From: Charina bottae
Lineage: Eukaryota > Chordata > Lepidosauria > Squamata > Charinaidae
Reading direction: 5' to 3'
Assembly: GCA_023362775.1 (NCBI GenBank)
Contig: JALMGJ010000020.1
Coordinates: 6,637,501-6,701,500, forward strand
DNA length: 64,000 nucleotides
Both the position numbers and the translations under genes were made by a program. Below are positions 14,501 to 28,300 of the stretch, piece by piece. Below the pieces are notes generated by a model, which was not told where the DNA came from, did no database searches, and saw nothing but the letters and a program-made list of their open reading frames with translations. How positions within the stretch are numbered: the stretch's first letter is position 1; every line of letters begins with the position of its first letter.

Positions 14501-16296
14501 CAGCCAACCCCCAACTGTAACATAGGAGGGATTGTCAGATACAATCCCTTCTGACTACAAGAACATTCCACAGTTAAGTCCAAATTTCAGTTCTCAGTCA
14601 GCAGAAGAGAGGAACCTACAGGAAAAAGATGTACCAAAGCATATTCCAAGGAGAGAACAAATTGACAGAAACCTGAAGGCCCAGAGGAGATATACAGAAC
14701 AATCAGAGTGCCTAAAGAGATGGCCTATGTCCCCTGTATTGATTCCTACCAGGAATGTGTCTACACCCAGTGCCATTACAATTGGGGCCCTTGGAGGCCC
14801 TTGAAGAACTAGAGGGTAGAAGTGCTAAAAAGCTCTAGGGTCAGCATTCTGATTGCTGTGCTGAATAGGAGTGGATAAAGCTCCTGGTTGAATAGCTTTT
14901 GTTGAGTGGGGCAACAGAGTGCACATCTTTGCTTCATGATTCACATTCCGGCTTGTCTGAGCCCAACATTGCTTGGACGTCCCTTGAGGTTTGGCATTCT
15001 TTAGAAGAAACTAGTCTGAGGTTCTGCCTTTGGAACACAAAGAGCCGGCGGCAAGTGTGGAGGGAGATGCGCTCTGGGCATTATCACCATGTGAGGATTT
15101 GGCAGGAGAACCTGGCCTGGAACATGTTCTGGCTTTCCCTTTATCCTCATATATTTTTTGCTCTTCTGGTCATGGCAGCATTTGCTAATCTTGTCCTTCG
15201 TCTTGCACTGGTGGGATCAAGAGTAGGAGGAAGAAGACGAAGAAGACGAAGGAGTAAGAATAGGAATGGGGAAGAACCTAAATTTCAGGCCTGGCAATAG
15301 CTACTTCTCTTTATTTTGGAAATGTGTTTCGTCCCTTATTGTCTGCATTGTTGGACAGGAGTTTGCTTAGCAGACTGAGAAAATATCTTTGGGACTGTCC
15401 CTTCAGGGCTAAAAGGGAGGGAGGAGGTCCTCATTTCTCCAGGGTGATAGGAGTAAATAGGAAACTGGGCTGAAGGCACCATCCCCTTGAGGTAGGCCAG
15501 GTCAAGAAACAAACACCACAGGGATTTTAGGATGCTACTTTGTAGCCTTGTAGGCTGAAATAACAGAATCTTGAAAGCCTGCCCGAGTTCCTCTCTGTCC
15601 CATCTTATACTAAACAAAAGTAGGCAGGGTTACATTGAGTTTCTTTCTCTACTTCCTTTAATCTCTGGACTATGTAATCTTTTCTCCAAGTCCTTCCTTA
15701 AAAGCTCATTCCTTCCTTCCTTCCCCTAGGTCAGCTCTAAACTCTTTTGCAGAAGGAGTGGCAGACCCATGCAGCAAAATGGCAGGTATGGTTTGATCAA
15801 AACGCACTCATTCTTCCTGCACATGTGCTCCCCTCCCCCACAGCAGTCATAAGTGAGGAGTCTGTGATTCTGGGGCTGCCACCCATCCCTGATGCCGAGC
15901 TGGGCTGAGCCAGCTGCTCCCATGCTCTGGATGGGAGGAGCTGGATGTCCAGTGTTCTGGGGTCACCAGGAGTTATACCTGTTCTTCGATTCCTCTGCTC
16001 TCTCAAATTAACGCCTACCTGGTGGAGGGTAGATTGTGTGCCCGAAAGCTTCCTACTAGTAAGAAGGCAGTCACCCAAGCTCTTGGTCGGCTTCCTGGCT
16101 TTCTAAGGGATGCTGTAGATAAGATGCATCTGATACAGAGTTTACTGCCACTGAAGGCTCCTCTCAGAAGATGGACTGACTGAAGATGCATAACCAATCT
16201 CTAATGATGGATGGAGTCAGGGAAAGAAATCTGCTCAGAGTCATTTTTATGTGAGACGGGCAGCTATATAAATATGATGGTAGGTAGGTAGGTAGG

Positions 16297-16336
<40 letters not shown>

Positions 16337-19300
16337 TAATCCCTTTTATTTTTAATCAGCTCAAGAGTTCTGGAGCCAACAGGAAGCCTCAGCTTTCCTA
16401 GAAGGCAGAATCAAGACTGATGGATCCTACTTTCTACAACTAAGGAGGAAAGGAAAAGGGCCATCACTGTTAAAACGGAAACCATATTGACTTTATTATT
16501 TTCTTCAACAAGCATCTCCAAAGAACTATATATATTTCTGCAAAAACCTATCTCTATTTCAGAGTGGCAGATTCTATGTTCCTGATAACCTTCCAACCAT
16601 TTGTCTTCAGGGATAGGAAAAGTCATAAATATAAATGCCAACTAGGCTGACACTGCAATAAAAAAGTAAAACTACATGCTGAATGATTTCCTGAAAATAT
16701 GTTCTATGTTCTACACCCAGAGGTGACTAGATCTGTCATTATAAATTTCAGCCAACTGATGACACTGCAGGTGTTTGCAACAGAGCAGTTTTTCCATTGT
16801 TGTGATGTGGGTTTTATTTCATGGCATCTACAGTCTTTGAAGTGTTTAAACCATGTGTTCCCTTTCTCTTTATATGATATTACCTGGAGATAATTTGGAA
16901 AAGAAAAAAATCTTATTCTACTCGCAGCTGAAAGAACATTTAAAATTCTGTTTCATATGTTATATCACACTGTATATTTGCCACACACACTTACTGCTAA
17001 TGGACATGCAAATATTTACACACATTCAGAAAATAATACCTCATATGAGACTTAACATCCAGTAGCTCTAAAGAAGTCACCCTGGGCTCTCCAGCCAGGT
17101 TCTGCAAAATCTTCAGCCGGGGGCCACAGTGTTTGTAGAACTCAGTGCATATATTCAGCAGGGACTCGCGGGGTCGCCGAAATTCTTCCCTAGCAATGCG
17201 TTCATCCAGCTCCTCCCGCTGGATGCCTTGGCCTTCCTCTAGCAAATGAAGATTTTCTCTGAAGATTACAAAATGGGGAAAATGCCGGATGTGGAAATCA
17301 AGAGACAGGAATGGGCTGATGTGTGAAAACACTGTCATGAACCCTGCCTTTGATGGGGTGTGCCTTTGCAGGGAATGTACCTTTGCAGGGAAGGCAGAAG
17401 ATGTTACTTAAGGCACCTATGGCTGTTTTCTCCTCGTATGGTATGGAATCTCTGGTATAAAATCATTCAAAATAAAGCCCAGTTTGGGGCAGGGAGTGGG
17501 AAAGACTGTACTGAAGGAGTTCATCACAAATTCTAGAGAAAAAGGCTGGCAGCAATATTCCAGTACCTGATAAAATGCAGTTTGGCTCCTTGTTCTGGGT
17601 ACCTAGAATTCGGAAGACAAAAACAAGGACAGAGGGATTCAAAAACCATAAGGTGAGGTACACTTTGGTCTAGGTCAAATACAATTTATTTTTTTTATTA
17701 TTTAAATTTATATGATAAATACAATACCCGCAGTAGCAATAGGGGGATGAGAGGATGCTTTCCCCCTCAAGTCCACCCTCCTGGCACACTTGTTCTGCAT
17801 ATGAAGCAACTTCCTCTTGCACAAGAGTCATATTCGGATGTGGTGTTGTATGTGCATGAAATCTGATGCACAAACCCCCTGCTAGCTGCTGATTTCCACA
17901 TTTCTTTGAGATAGCAATAGCCCTGTTCAGGCCTATACACGTTTGACTTTATACACACATAGCTCTATTTAGTATTATATTTACCCATGGCTAGCTGGCA
18001 GTATGGGCATGCCTAGTGAGCACAGAGGAAAACAGTATCTCGGTCTCCCCACCACAAGAGAAGAGCTTTGCTTTCTGATGTGGAAACATTTCTATACAAA
18101 CAGTAGCATGTCACTGAAGCTCACATACCTGGAAGTAAGTCCAAGTGAAATTTCAACAGAAGAAAATGTGTGAGGCCTTTCCTTCAGGTAGCACACACTT
18201 AAAGTTACTGTGTGGAACTCGTTAAATTGATTGCCTCAAATGCATAAATATTCATTAGCTGCCAGAGCGGGTAGAAATTATTTAAAAGACAAGACAAAAT
18301 CATAAGAATAAAGTCTAGCAGTGGCTTTTCAACCACTGTAATTAAAGGAAGAATTCTAGTTCCTAATGCTCTTCATGAGTATTATCCAGTTATGATATAT
18401 TGCTTAATCTGGTTAGATTTCCAATAGACAGAATGGAGAGGGAGATAATTTTCACATATTCCTTCCTGTGATACTCCATCATCTGCTCCAGCTTAGAGGA
18501 AAAGCTTGTGGGGGAATAATTAAAAATAAATTTCTCCACATTCTACAAGATCAAACAACCTCCTGTCAGTGGAGAACCACTGTATATGCAGCTATTGACA
18601 TACTAGGTCAGGCCCTGGTGGATGACCCAAAGTTTGGTATTGCCTGAATCCAATTCTCTCTCAGAGGGAAGGCCTATGTCTCAAAATGTCACAAGGTCAA
18701 CTCTGAAGCTACTCAGAACTAGAGGGGTGGAGGCAAGACAATATGGCTCCATCTTCATCTTTTATCTCAATACTGACAGGAAGATGTAGAGAAATGTTTG
18801 TGTATTCTGCCTTCACATCTAAAAAGAATGAACTTCAGAAGTCCCCCTACTTCAGTCTTCTGCCCCAGCTTAGTATGTCTTGAAGTACAATGAGAAGGCA
18901 GCTGCAAGCTCCAACATCAGTTCCAGTTTCAGACTAATTTCATTTGTTATAAAGTAGTCTGACTCTTCTCACCCCAAGGCAGTGAGATTATCAAACTCTG
19001 GATATTTTCATGGGGAGATATCTTCATAGGAATTGTACTTCAGGTTACTAAATGATAGAAACAAATTATGACATATGACTGTCTTCTCTATCATGTATTG
19101 TTTGTCAACTTCTTGTGAGTTTTGGACTGGCTTCTACTGAAAACAAAAACAAAAACCCATACCGGTTGCTGGTTTGGCCCAATAAGGTAAGTCCTATATT
19201 CTGTTCCTATCTGGGCAACATTCATTTTTCCTGTGCAACTGTGTACAGTATATAGACTATGCAAAAAACATTAGTATCTGAAGGTTTCAGCAACAAGTTG

Positions 19301-22300
19301 TAGGGCAGCCTCTGTTAAATACCTGGTATTTGTTCCAGCTGACATAGTATGGTTAGCAGTAGTGGTTCCTTTATGGCCTTGATCACAGCGACTCATCTGA
19401 GGTGCAGTCATTGGCCTGTAAGTAGCGGTGGTAGTAGTATAGTAATTAGTAGTAGTAATAATAGAAGAAGGAGAATCTTAGGGTTGGAAAGGCCATTTAG
19501 GCCATCAAGTTCAGCCCTCTGCTCACATCCAAATTAAAGCTTCCCTGACAGATGGTTGTCTAACCTACACTAGAACACATCCAACCAAGAGGACCTTGCT
19601 CACTAACTGACTGCACTGCCATATTGTTCTTAGTGTCAGGAAATTATTCTAAGATTCAACTGGAATTAGCCAATGGGACAGACCTGGATGGGAGATCTCC
19701 AGGAAACTGTGGAGCTACAGGCCAGATTTGGAAACAAATAAATAACCAACCCATAAGTAGGCAATTCCAAAATGTCAAAACTCATACATGTCCATGTAGC
19801 CACCAAGAGTCAAGCTCAACCTAAGGGGCTCTTTATCTTCATCTGCATTTGCCTCTATTAAATGTCATTGTGTTACTTTCTGGGTAAAGGAGGAAGAGGA
19901 ATTCTGGATGGCAAGTGCTGAACCTGCATTAATTAATCTGTGATTAAAGCCAACCAAACCCTAATTTGATTTTCACCCCTAATTTTCACTGAAAGAGATT
20001 TGGTGGGGATTTAGTTTTGAAATGGACAAATACAACCTTCCACATTTTATAATGCAGATTTGAGCTTTGCTCATTTGAATTCTTGTTCTTGTATATAAAT
20101 GCATTATACAAGCGTATAATGGCATACAATTTTTTTCACCATGGGCAGGAGCATAAAATGAGATTCTCATCTTCTTTCCCCTTGGGCTCTGCAAGGTCAT
20201 AGGCAAGTAAGTGGTGCAGCTCACCGAGTAAGAACTTCCACACTGTACAAGAGTGCTTGCAAGGATGTCGCAAGAGCAGCTGTAGCAGCAATCTCTTCTC
20301 GAGCAGCTGTCACGGTTTCCACTTGGGAGGTTTGCCTCTTAAGTTTCTGCAAGTAACAGGGCACTAGAGCTTCAAGGACCATCAGCATCTGAAGACTGAA
20401 ACATAACAATGCTGTCAATGTGAGGTTATATCCAGAAGTACAATACCCCTGAGTTCAGGAGAAACCCGTTTTTGTCTGCAGGAGAAGGGACTGTGCACAG
20501 TACTTGGTGACTAGTTCTTGTGTATATTAAGACACCACCACTGCCAGAACAAATTTCCAACTGCAAAAAAAAATCTTGATTGTTTTTATTAACAATAAAA
20601 ACTTATTCCAAGAAATGTAATAGAATGAAACAGAAAGTAACTAAAAAAAATGTTGAAGGGCAAGACAGCCTGTTTGAGAAGGCGAAGGGAATGAGATGGT
20701 TGCTCCCAATATGGTGCTTTTGTTGTTTATTAGTTCAGTCGCTTCCAACTCTTCATGACTTCATGGACCAGCCCACGCCAGAGCTTCCTGTCAGCTGTCG
20801 CCATCACCAGCTCCCCGACAGTCGAGTCCGTCACCTCCAGAATATCTTCCATCCATCTTGCCCTTGGTCGGCCCCTCTTCCTTTTGCCTTCCACTTTCCC
20901 TAGCATCAGCATCTTCTCCAGGGTATGTGGTGCTAGGCCAATATTATGGGCATTGCACTAGTCACCAGTTAGTTTCTGGGGATAATTCATTGTGCTGGTC
21001 ATTACCCATGAAGCCCTAAATATCTTTGGGATGCTCTGGGCTCCTGCTCCTTGAGAGATCAAGGGGGAACACACCCAGGAACAGGGCTTTTCAGTCCTCT
21101 AAAGTTATTAATAATTGTGAACATGAGGACATTTTGATGTTAAACTAACAAACAGTCATTTATTTTCCTTCAGCCTTTTTATTGTACTAAAGATTTCATG
21201 GCATCATAAAGACTAAGAAATGATGACAGCATTAATGGATTACCACCCACCTCATCAGATCCAAACAAAATTATCTCAAGAGTATAGATAAGAATCCTAG
21301 TTCAGCTGTTGCACAATGAAATGAGCTTTTGTAATTTGTTTAAAGTCAGCCAGTTTGAAGCCACTAAGAATCTCAGCAGATTAAATATTATCCACTTGAA
21401 TAGTACATCGTTACCATTTCTGACTAAAATAGCATTTTAACTTCTTGGTGGTTAGCTTTTGTTCTTGATATTATTTGGATTCAATTCTTTTATTATTATG
21501 TTGTTGCTTTGTTTTGTTTGATGTTGTCTGCTGCCCAGAAGCTATTCCCTTTCAGGATAAACAACATTATACAATGTACAGAAAGGGAGTAAGAAATTGA
21601 AGGCATATGATATGAAACGGAAATAAAGCTAAACCTAGTTTACACCAACACCATTTACTATGTCTCTCCATAACTTTTTATCCTTGCAGACATCCTTGCT
21701 TCCACCACATCCAAAGAGTACTTGTTCTTTGAACTTCTTGCTTCTCTCTTTTTGAGGGTCTCGACAACTCCATCCAACAATTTTCATGTTCTTCCACTTT
21801 CTCTCAGACCATTCATTTTTCATGTTTTTGTTTTGCGATTTAATCCTCATTGATTCTCAACCGTATTGTGACTTGCTCTTGTATTTAACCCACATTCATT
21901 CACCACTCATAAACTCTCAAGAACATGCCATTCCCACTGCAACTCAGGCAACCCATTCCCACTGCCCTGACATACCAAACTCTCACTTCCATATATAAAG
22001 TGGGCAGAAGCATATGCATTACGCAGCCATTTTTGCTTCTATTATATTCCATATTTGTGTAAAACATTCAATAATTCAGTTCAATCACTTTATCATACAC
22101 TTTTTCTAAATTAGCAAAAGTTCAATAAAATTCTTCCTCACATTAATCCATCTCTCAGTGATCTGTTGAAGAGAAAAAATCTGGGCTGCACATCACTATA
22201 TAACACTTCCCAAAGTTTGCTCATTGTCGCCTCTCCTACCCTTTCCCTTAAAATTCTGCCAGATGTGTTCCCAGGCATACCTAACAAACTAAAACCCCTG

Positions 22301-25300
22301 TAGTTTTTGCATTCACTCTTGCTACCTTTCACTTTGTACTGGAGAACAGTAATAACATTCTTCCAATCAATAGACACAAATACAAACTTCTTTAATTTCC
22401 AGGAAAGAATATGAAAAAGAAAATCCTAAAATAATCCTTGAATCAAGAGAGTTTGAAATGATTGTTGACTATAATAAATAATAATAAATACATTGTGCCA
22501 ATTTAAAACCTGTAAATTTGAACAATAGGCTGTCATACTTGTTCTTTGAAAATGCAATTGGGAATTAACCAAGAAATAGTTGTTACCTTCTGAAAGACTC
22601 AGGTGCATATGCCACAACTGTTACACACAACTTGATGGCCTCACTGATTGAAAAAGTCAGGTCCTCATTGCCATAGCAGAAATCTGAAACAGAGACAAAA
22701 TAGAACACAACAGAGTATCAACAATATGGAAATACTGTGACTTAAGAGAAAAAAATCAATAAACTTCCAACTCTCTTGCCTTAGGCAACTAATTAATGTT
22801 CAGTCTCTTTTTTTAAATTGGGCTTCAGCCCAATTATTTGTATATTTAACTCTAGCCTATATATTTTATCAAAGTATAATTGATCATTAGTGGTACTTAA
22901 TACATTCTATTAAGATTCCTTTCACTTTAGAATCTAAGGCTGCATTTGGTATAGACATTCATCTAAGAAAAATTAGCAGTACTTCTAAATAAGTATGAAT
23001 GGGATTGCCTGATCAGGCTGCAATCCTATCATGGTTTACCTGGCAGTAAACCCCACTGAAGACAATGGTTTGAGGAAACAAGTTATATGACTGCACAGTA
23101 AAACCTACTAGGAAACAACATTCATTAAAACATAGTGAGACTTACTTCCAAGCAAACCTTTGACATTAGACTATATATAGAGAGAACAAGAACATATAGT
23201 ACAAGAATCCAAACCCCAAGAATATAGTGTATTATAGGTATAATTTATATGATACAAAAATGTAATTGTAAACCAGTTTGGACCTCTTTAGAATTTAGTT
23301 TCTTTAAAAACACAAAATGAAAGGTGTTTTTTTGAGAGGAATAGCACAGGGTTTGAAACGATGGTTGGCTATCATTTACTGAATAGTGGCAAGACCAGAA
23401 CATCCTGCATATGTATAAGTAACATAGTATGATCCTGGCCATTTGTACAAACTTTTTTATTTAGTTTTTTAGTTTTAATGTTTGCAGGAAGGAATGATGG
23501 CACAAATATGTTTATTTCATAAGAAAAATGGCTATTTTTTTTAAAAAAAGTTTGAAAATACCTAGTGATTTCAGAGGCTTCTCTGCTTTTACCAATTCTA
23601 GAATATCCAGATTGTCAGGAGTATCTCCTTCTAAGGACTGTAGGAGATCAAACAGGCACTGAGCAGACACTCCCTTGTTGGGTCCATTGTATGCAGCATC
23701 CTGCAGTGAAGAAAGCAATGTTGCTCTATTTAGTTGGTTTTTTATTTACTGGATTTCAAGGCTGCCCTACTCCAAAGAGACTCTGGACGCATAAAAAGAA
23801 TACACAATTTTTTTTAAAAGGAACATCAACACCCAGTGAAAACCACTTATATCCCACTCACAAGTTTATGACTGCTGAAGTAAGCAATACCAGTTTTGGA
23901 TATGTGAGAATTCTACATGAGAGTTGCTACCTTCAGTCCCTATATGCAGGGGGTTCTATAACAAAATCTAAAAGGTCCCAAGGTTGTCTGATTTTCTGAA
24001 GTTAGCTGTGTAAAATCAAGGTGATGAGTGGGCAAACTAGATGGTGCATGAAACAAATTATTTCATTTTGTATTTTTTTAAATGTTGTTTTATTTAATTG
24101 CCAGCCACAATCTTCCTGGACATTGTGCCCTGAAGATATCCTTTGCTATAAAAATGAAGCTATTATTGGTGCCAATATCAGCTTACTTCCCATAACAGAG
24201 AATGCTTCCCAGTGATGGCTTTCATCAGGAGTTTTAATGGTTTCAGAAATTCTGTTAATGTTGATGTTTTAAGAAGGTCAGCAGGAAATTTTAGAAATTC
24301 TAAAATGTCACCTATACATTGCAAGGTCAAGCAAGCACCTTCAAAAGAATGTTCTCGGTTTAACTCTGCTTCCATTTATCATGCACAACACGGTCTTCAC
24401 AGCCCAAATATTTCTAAATATCAAAACTGAGTGTGGAGTTGAAGGTGATGGCTCACCATTCCCACTTACCCGGAACTATGCCTTTTCCATCATGTCCAAA
24501 TATTCACTTTCACTAGTGCACACTTAGGCAAAAATCGCACCATTAGCAGAATTTTATTTATTTATATATTTAGCACCATTTAGCCTATGCACAGATGTGT
24601 CCCTCCATGTAGATACAAAAAGCTGAATGTGCAGGGTGGGCAATGTCAATGTTCTGTTAGTGGGAGAAGAATGTCAGCCCCGGAGGAGAGATTTTTCTAG
24701 ACAGGAGACAGGAACGCTGAACATGTGAACAAGCATTTGCCTTCAAGGAATAAGATGAGGGGGCTTTAGAAAAGGAAAGCTAAAGCTTCTCTGCATAAAG
24801 AGAGTCGGTGGGAAAAGAGCACCCAGGATTGAAGTAGGATAAACTGGTATAACCCGTGTATCATCTGTCCCGCCCACTCAAGAACTTTTAACTGTGCACT
24901 GCCTGTTATGGCGGCAATTCCAGTATTTCAATAAAGATTGAGTTCCTTGTCATGTTAGTACAAATCACTGGGGAGTTCCAGCCTCGTTTGTGCTTGCATT
25001 GGAAGAGCCTGACAAGTAGGCAGCATCGCATTTCCTTCTATGCAGTGGCTCAGATGGTGGGAATTGTCTGGTCTTAATCCTGAAAGAAAATTTGAGCAAT
25101 AGAGTGATTTTGTTTGTTTGTTATCTGGGTGTTCTCAAACTGTGGCTTGTAACTCCTTTTGGTAATCAAGCTCAGACTTTTAAATAATCCTAAACTCATG
25201 AATTGATTTTCCACCTGCTTCTTTTTCTGAGCAGAGGCACAAGGGTCGAGGAATTGCCCACAACATTGCATTCTTTAAATACATCATCATGCCTCAGTTG

Positions 25301-28300
25301 CAATTTCAGCATGGTCAGAAAACAATGCAAACAATTTTCATACAGGAGGTTGGTTGATACTCACAGGAAACTCCAGAAGCGGAGCAACACTAGCAAACAA
25401 CTGCAGCACAAAAGGCTTACGATGTAGAATGTAAAACTGACGGCAGGCAAACTCAATTGCTTGACGCAGCTGTGGATTACTCTCATAGTCAGCGTATACC
25501 TGGGAAACGAGAAAACCCTTAGCAGTTCTGATCTGTTAACAGCAGGCTGAACTGTCATCTTCAAAAGCTGCACCATATCTCAAAGCAGTCATGATAAAGA
25601 ATTAAAGGGGCAAGTGAGTGCAAGGAGCAATAAGATCAGCAAAGGACCCTTTGGAAAGTTTGACCTGGCAGCAGGGCCTCAACTGGGGGGGGGGGCAAGT
25701 GGGGCATGTGCCCCGGGCGCCGCGCTGGGGGGGGCGCCAAAATGACAACACCTCCCTCACCAACCCATGGGGGGGGGGAATCCATGTTTGCCCCGGGTGA
25801 CACAGACCCTAGTTGCGGTCCTGCCTGGCAGGATAGCCTAGTGGCTAGTTTAGGCCTTTCACTTCTCTCTGCTAAGAGGCTCACCTGCAGCATAGTGGGA
25901 AGGATCCACTGGTACCCACTGAGAGAGAAGAGGTGGTTGAAATGTACAGCAGTGTTGATTACAGTAGCAGCATATTGCCTCAACAAGGCACTGTCCTCCG
26001 GGTGTAGGATCAGGGCTCCATTGAATACATTCAGGAACAGCATGATTTCATCCCCCCAGGGAAATTCACTGGGCATCCCCAGAAACATCTCCTCTAGCAA
26101 TTTAATCCATAGGCTTTTCTGAAGTGTATCCAGGCCAAAGAGTTCCTTGCCAGCTAGGAGAACAAGGAGAGCAATGTCATATTAAAATGCATTAGCTTAT
26201 TTTAAAGAGAAATATCAGAGCTTCCTAAGAAAATCACCAGAAGCATCCATAAACCAATGTATGAAAAAATAGGGCTTGCTGCAATAATTAACTCTAGATC
26301 TTCAAAAGGATCACTAGATTCTTGTCATATTTTTCTGATCTGATAATAACCTCATTTTGTTCTATGAAACATTATGTTGATGGTATCTATGGACTTTTAA
26401 TTGTATCCGAGCAACAAAATACACTCTCTTTTGTGGTGGTTCAGTAGAATATCAGTAAAAAGTCTTCCATGTGGTCAGACCTGGTTAGTACTCATAGGGG
26501 ATGGTGTCAGGAAATCCTAATAGGCTAGACTGGAAAGTTAAAAACATCTTAGAAGGGGATAATGGTAAACCAATTACATACTATTGTCAAAAAATGTCTA
26601 TACAGCCACCTGGAGTCAAGCTCAACTTGAGGGAGACTTAATGGTACCTTGTGGATCATTGAAGAGTGAGAATTCTGCGTCAATGGCACTACGGGGGAAT
26701 GAGGGCAGGCGGAGAAGGTCCTCTTGCAGCAGAGATACGTGGGACTGCTTGTGAGCCACAGGAATCTTCTGAGTCAGAGAAATGAGAAACAGCACTCGAC
26801 CCACTTCTTCTAACTTGCGGGTAAATACCTAAAAAAAAACAGGCAGACAATGATTTGGATAATTGTTGATTATCCAAGTCCAACAAGAATTGTTATCAAG
26901 TTTTCATGCATTATGCTTGACAGTTGTTTTTATTATTTTATTATTTATATTTTATTTATATTTCAAATTTCGTCACCGTCCATCTCACTCAAAGAGCAAC
27001 TCTGGGTGATTGTATATTATTAGACACAGTAATTGCTCATCATGACAAGGAGAGTGTCCATATCACAAAGATATATGAGAGGCATAAACTGGAGGAATAA
27101 GGACTTGAGATCTGGGAATAAGTAACCAACTTTAGTCCCATGCTCTATGAGCCATCACTAAGACCCATCAGAATAAATAAATAAATAATTAGTACTAAAT
27201 ATTCTACATGCAGAACAAGGATCTGAAGCAAATAATCTGGAGTGGAAAAGAGAATGGAGAAATTATCATAGTTAGGTGGAATATGTTAATGTAATTTACA
27301 AGTTTTTGAAAAATAGAGACTGAATACACACACACACACACACACACACACACCCCAAATATGTATCTTGCAGCAAGATACTACATCTCACAAATAGCTT
27401 TGAGCTAGCACAAAACATATATCCAAGAAATTTTTCCTTGATGTGATGGGAATGACTCTCATCTGGCCCAAACTGATCCATCCACAGTAGAACTCTAAGC
27501 CCATTTTTGAATGGAATGGGGGGAAATTAATATGTAAATGGACCAGTGCATCCCAAAATTGCTTTGAGCTACCCCAAATTATATACCCACAAATCCAAGA
27601 GACTGTCCTGGGGATCTAAGTCTAGGAATCCTAGTTTCACGATAGGACAATTATCTTATTTGGTTCAAAGCTTTTTGTAGCTCATAGCTGTTAAGGCATA
27701 AAATATCTACAGTATCTTGCCCCCAAAATATAGAAATGAGTAAGCTTGTGGCTTCTGCACCACAAAACAGACCATCCCAGATCATATACCCATGTGATAA
27801 TCTGGTGAGAATGCATCATTGTGATGTTTACTGTAAAAACTCTCAGAAAGGTGGCATACCTGTTTTTGAATGAGTTCTTGCCCCTTTTCTGGATGCATGT
27901 GTACCAGATTCAGTTGGGGAGATACTGATCTACGAAATGGGTAAATATCACGGACATAGGTCTGCAGTATAATAAAAAAAACATGTATTTTATACATGAA
28001 TTTCACTTCTAGTATATTAGCAATTGCATTTTCAGGAATAGCAATACTCTTCAGTAGTAGATGGACTCTTATGTGTAGTGGAAGAGGAAAATCTCTCAGC
28101 TCTGGGCTTCTATTTGAAAGATGTGGTATTTGTCATGGTGTCCGATCACTGATGGACAAACATCCCTATGCCAACTTCCCTTGGTCTAGCAAGTGAATGA
28201 AATTGTACTGGAAATAGGAATTTTCTGATGTTCTTGTTTGCACACAACCCTTCTTTGGGTGTTAATCTCCATCTCCACAGTGAGTGGAAGGTTTCCAAGA

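Noticed and set aside
20580..20903. 107-codon plus-strand frame
   Set aside because: Antisense of the BovB fragment, which reads clearly on the minus strand.
23565..23999. 144-codon plus-strand open frame
   Set aside because: It starts antisense to exon 20, whose minus-strand frame is clearly UNC80. The rest has no recognisable content.
25706..26122. 138-codon plus-strand open frame
   Set aside because: It is the antisense shadow of exon 18 joined to the GC-rich MITE.
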